Assembly (NCBI GenBank): GCA_963082975.1
Contig: OY720346.1
Location: forward strand, 39,025,787-39,089,786
Direction of reading: 5' to 3'
Origin: Labia minor
Taxonomy: Eukaryota; Arthropoda; Insecta; Dermaptera; Spongiphoridae
Length of the DNA stretch: 64,000 nucleotides
The notes below the pieces were generated by a model that worked only from the letters and a program-made list of their open reading frames with translations, made no database searches and was not told the origin of the DNA. Position numbers and translations under genes: made by a program. Of this stretch, positions 61,993 to 64,000 are shown piece by piece; the stretch's first letter is position 1; each line of letters opens with the position of its first letter.

Positions 61993-62669
61993 GACTATCC
62001 CGTAAATTTGAATTGGATTAATTAACATATATTATATTTAAATTTAATTTAATTAAATTATAAATTAAGTATAATTAAATTGGATTATTTAATTCATTAA
62101 TTAAAAAAATAAATAAATTTACAGTATACTATTGCTATTCAATTAAATTAATTAACATATATTAAATTTAAAACCATTACCTTCATTTTTAAGTCAAAAT
62201 TTAAAAAATTAATTCGCGTGTTTGGCGCTTTGTTGATGACACCGTCACGTGGTGGCGCGTGATTGGCGGTCAACGTGTTAAAAAATTTAAAAAATTAATT
62301 CCTGTACTTTCAGCGATTCAATCAAGCTGAAATTCTATATATAGCAGTTTTATACAATTTTTAATCATGTGAAAAACTATCAAACATATATCTTTATTTT
62401 TACTGTCAGTTTAGAGGGAAAAAAATGAAATCGTGGTAGGGGATGACCCCCTTCCGGATGAGCTACATTTCTCAAAAGTTGATAGAAATTTTGAATAATG
62501 CCCATGTATCAAATTTCATTATTCTAACACAAACCGTTTTTGCGCAATCGATGTTGTCTACACACACATACACAGAGAGAGAGAGAGAGAGAGAGATTTT
62601 TCTCAACCTTGATGAACATGACTTCAAAAACATCAAAATCTCGACATCGAAAATTCTGACGAGATAGTA
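61993..62669 (-). mobile_element. Microsatellite-carrying element, copy 5
   Basis: Runs from ACTATCCCGTAAATTTGAAT to GACGAGATAGTA in the orientation of copy 2. The microsatellite position now holds (GA)n (about 62575-62596) after CACACACATACA. An internal AT-rich stretch is duplicated (AATTAACATATATTA occurs near 62020 and 62150). Confidence 0.85.
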
Positions 62670-62827
62670 AAAATTAAATATTTTATTTCATTAATTTATT
62701 AAAAATTAAATGTATATTCTTTGTAAAATAGATTCATTTATTATTATTATTAATAATACAAAAATTGCAAATTTTTATATCAAGATTATAGTTTTCTTTG
62801 TTTTTTCCCCGGTGGTTCATTCTAGTC

Positions 62828-64000
62828 CATAGGTTCTTAAACTTATGTACTCCACGGACCCCCACTTGAAAAAATTTTTTTTGACGGACCCCCATCACAA
62901 CTTTAGGTACTTTTCGTCATTTTATTAATTAATTTCTGGCTTACGATCTCATAAGGACAAGGATATATGATGAATATTTCTAACAGTGATTGGTGAATAA
63001 CGATTTTTTTGCATATTGTAGAACACATTTTATTAGAAATTATAATATTGAAGAAAGAAAATACAAACATTGTCATAGCAACAAATCTCACAAATTATAA
63101 TGGGTACTTACATTAAATTCATATAAATATTTTATAATTTTTTTCAGAAAATATTAAATAAGAAATATTTTAAAAAATAACTGCATCTATCTCATTAAAT
63201 ATAACTTACATATTTAATGAGATGTATGCAGTTGTTTTCTTGAAACAAGAATCTCAATATCTGGCTTAATATTGGAAACTTTTAATCTAAGATCCGGCTC
63301 TACATTTAATTTGTTTCTATATTTAGACTTAATATAAAATAGTACCGAAAAAGCTTGTTCGCATAAATATGTTGTGCAGAATGGAATCAAGTGTTGAAGT
63401 GCTTTATTTGCAAGCGCAGGATAATCTGACCTGAGAAGTAACCAAAAGTTGCTCAATTCAGTTTTGTTAAATTTTAGTTTATAAGTTGTATCACATGATA
63501 ATTCCACGAGAATATCTTGTTCAGGTGCAGATAAATGTTTAGCATTTGTAATTTCCATATTAAATGGATCTCTGATCCAGTTATTGCAAGGATCAGGAGT
63601 AGAAAAATACTTCCTGAAGTTGCTTTTCAAAGTAATTAAATGTTCAACAAATAATTGACGCGTTTGATTAAGCAATTTTTCACTGGAGCTTTCTATGAAA
63701 TCATTGAGAGTTGGAAAAGACTCATATACACCGTTCTGGATGCGTTTCGACCACAAGTCGATTTTTTTAATCATTGCTTCTATTTTATCTTCAACTTTAA
63801 ATATATTTACAACAGTACCTTGCAGGCTCAAATTAAGTTCGTTCAATTTTGTAAAAATATCAGTCAAGTAAGCCACCTTAGCTAACCAGATAAAATCATT
63901 GAAACATTCGGTCAGTTCAAAATGCGCATCTATTAAAAACAATCGTATTTCATCTCGAAGCTCAAAAAGGCGAATGAGTACTTTCCCGCGGGACAACCAA
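62828..64000 (-). mobile_element. hAT transposon, 3' portion (continues beyond the window)
   Basis: The element includes the transposase frame and about 390 bp of AT-rich 3' region. Its outer end at 62828 reads CATAGGTTCTTAAACTTATG followed by CTCCACGGACCCCC, close to the usual CAGTGGTTCTTAAAC...CGGACCCC terminus of ZBED5-like hAT elements. A second CGGACCCCC block follows at about 62885. The other terminus and the 8-bp target duplication lie outside the window. Confidence 0.75.
63214..64000 (-). CDS. hAT transposase, C-terminal part (ZBED5-like), truncated by window edge
   Basis: About 260 codons are open from the right edge to a stop at 63214. Just at the edge the protein reads WLSRGKVLIRLFELRDE, a block I recognise from ZBED5/GTF2IRD2-type hAT transposases. 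The visible part therefore starts inside the protein, and no start codon is present. Near the C-terminus is the hATC dimerisation region: FWLLLRSDYPALANKAL (about residues 184-200 of the visible part), then PFCTTYLCEQAFS (about 205-217), then RNKLNVEPDLRLKV. The Glu in CEQAFS lies where hAT enzymes have the last acidic residue of the catalytic triad (from memory). There is no stop or frameshift in the visible part, so the copy may be young. The C-terminal end KQLHTSH is typical of the family. Downstream (62828) lies a hAT-type terminal repeat. It is a transposon gene, not part of the host gene. Confidence 0.88.
   Translation of the reverse strand, partial: WLSRGKVLIRLFELRDEIRLFLIDAHFELTECFNDFIWLAKVAYLTDIFTKLNELNLSLQGTVVNIFKVEDKIEAMIKKIDLWSKRIQNGVYESFPTLNDFIESSSEKLLNQTRQLFVEHLITLKSNFRKYFSTPDPCNNWIRDPFNMEITNAKHLSAPEQDILVELSCDTTYKLKFNKTELSNFWLLLRSDYPALANKALQHLIPFCTTYLCEQAFSVLFYIKSKYRNKLNVEPDLRLKVSNIKPDIEILVSRKQLHTSH

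Noticed and set aside
63655-63885. 76-codon + strand frame
   Set aside because: Antisense of the hAT transposase.

Overview
The window is AT-rich animal DNA (by eye about three-quarters A+T, not counted) with very sparse coding sequence. It looks like the inside of one very large gene. The organism is most likely an arthropod: the only host exon encodes the conserved N-terminal block of the brakeless/scribbler (ZNF608/ZNF609) family in a form I associate with arthropods, and the transposons (mariner, hAT of the ZBED5-like type, tRNA-derived SINEs, non-LTR fragments) are those common in arthropods. A spider or a sea-louse-type copepod would fit the base composition and intron size, but the sequence alone does not settle this.

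Host gene. A 124-nt coding exon on the + strand (about 50676-50799) has a clear acceptor and a plausible donor. No other convincing coding exon was found, so about 50 kb upstream and 13 kb downstream appear to be intron. About 19.5 kb upstream, at 31204/31205 and on the same strand, a long pyrimidine tract ends in CAG and is followed directly by GTAAGA. This is the form of a recursive-splicing ratchet point. A weaker site of the same form lies at 27980/27981. A promoter-like cluster (two CCAAT boxes, NRF1-like GCGCATGCG, YY1-like GCCATGTT) at 42480-42590 could be an internal promoter with a short 5' exon.

Regulatory-looking DNA. Many islands of 150-500 bp are much more GC-balanced and complex than the surrounding AT-rich DNA, without convincing reading frames. 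Examples are 2325-2790, 5850-6170, 7280-7680, 23925-24330, 25380-25790, 34380-34820, 37800-38290, 41660-42120, 43830-44290, 47620-47960, 55790-56070 and 56870-57230. They are listed as candidate conserved non-coding elements. That reading rests on composition only and needs alignment to relatives.

Mobile DNA. (1) Five copies of a 0.5-0.65 kb element carry a microsatellite at the same internal place, with a different motif in different copies. (2) A GTCCGTCT-bearing repeat occurs as a 2-kb inverted pair and as one degenerate copy. (3) Two internally deleted mariners keep TIRs, TA target sites and transposase remnants; one is followed within 10 bp by a 0.77-kb TIR element. (4) The 3' tails of a non-LTR retrotransposon include a three-copy tandem cluster ending in (GATA)n. 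(5) There are two tRNA-derived SINE types, a short hAT MITE with near-perfect 8-bp target duplication, a Tc1-like MITE, a foldback element with about 160-bp arms, and a 200-bp direct repeat pair. (6) At the right edge is the 3' part of a hAT transposase gene on the - strand, which runs out of the window.

No rRNA, functional tRNA, CRISPR array or bacterial-type gene was seen.
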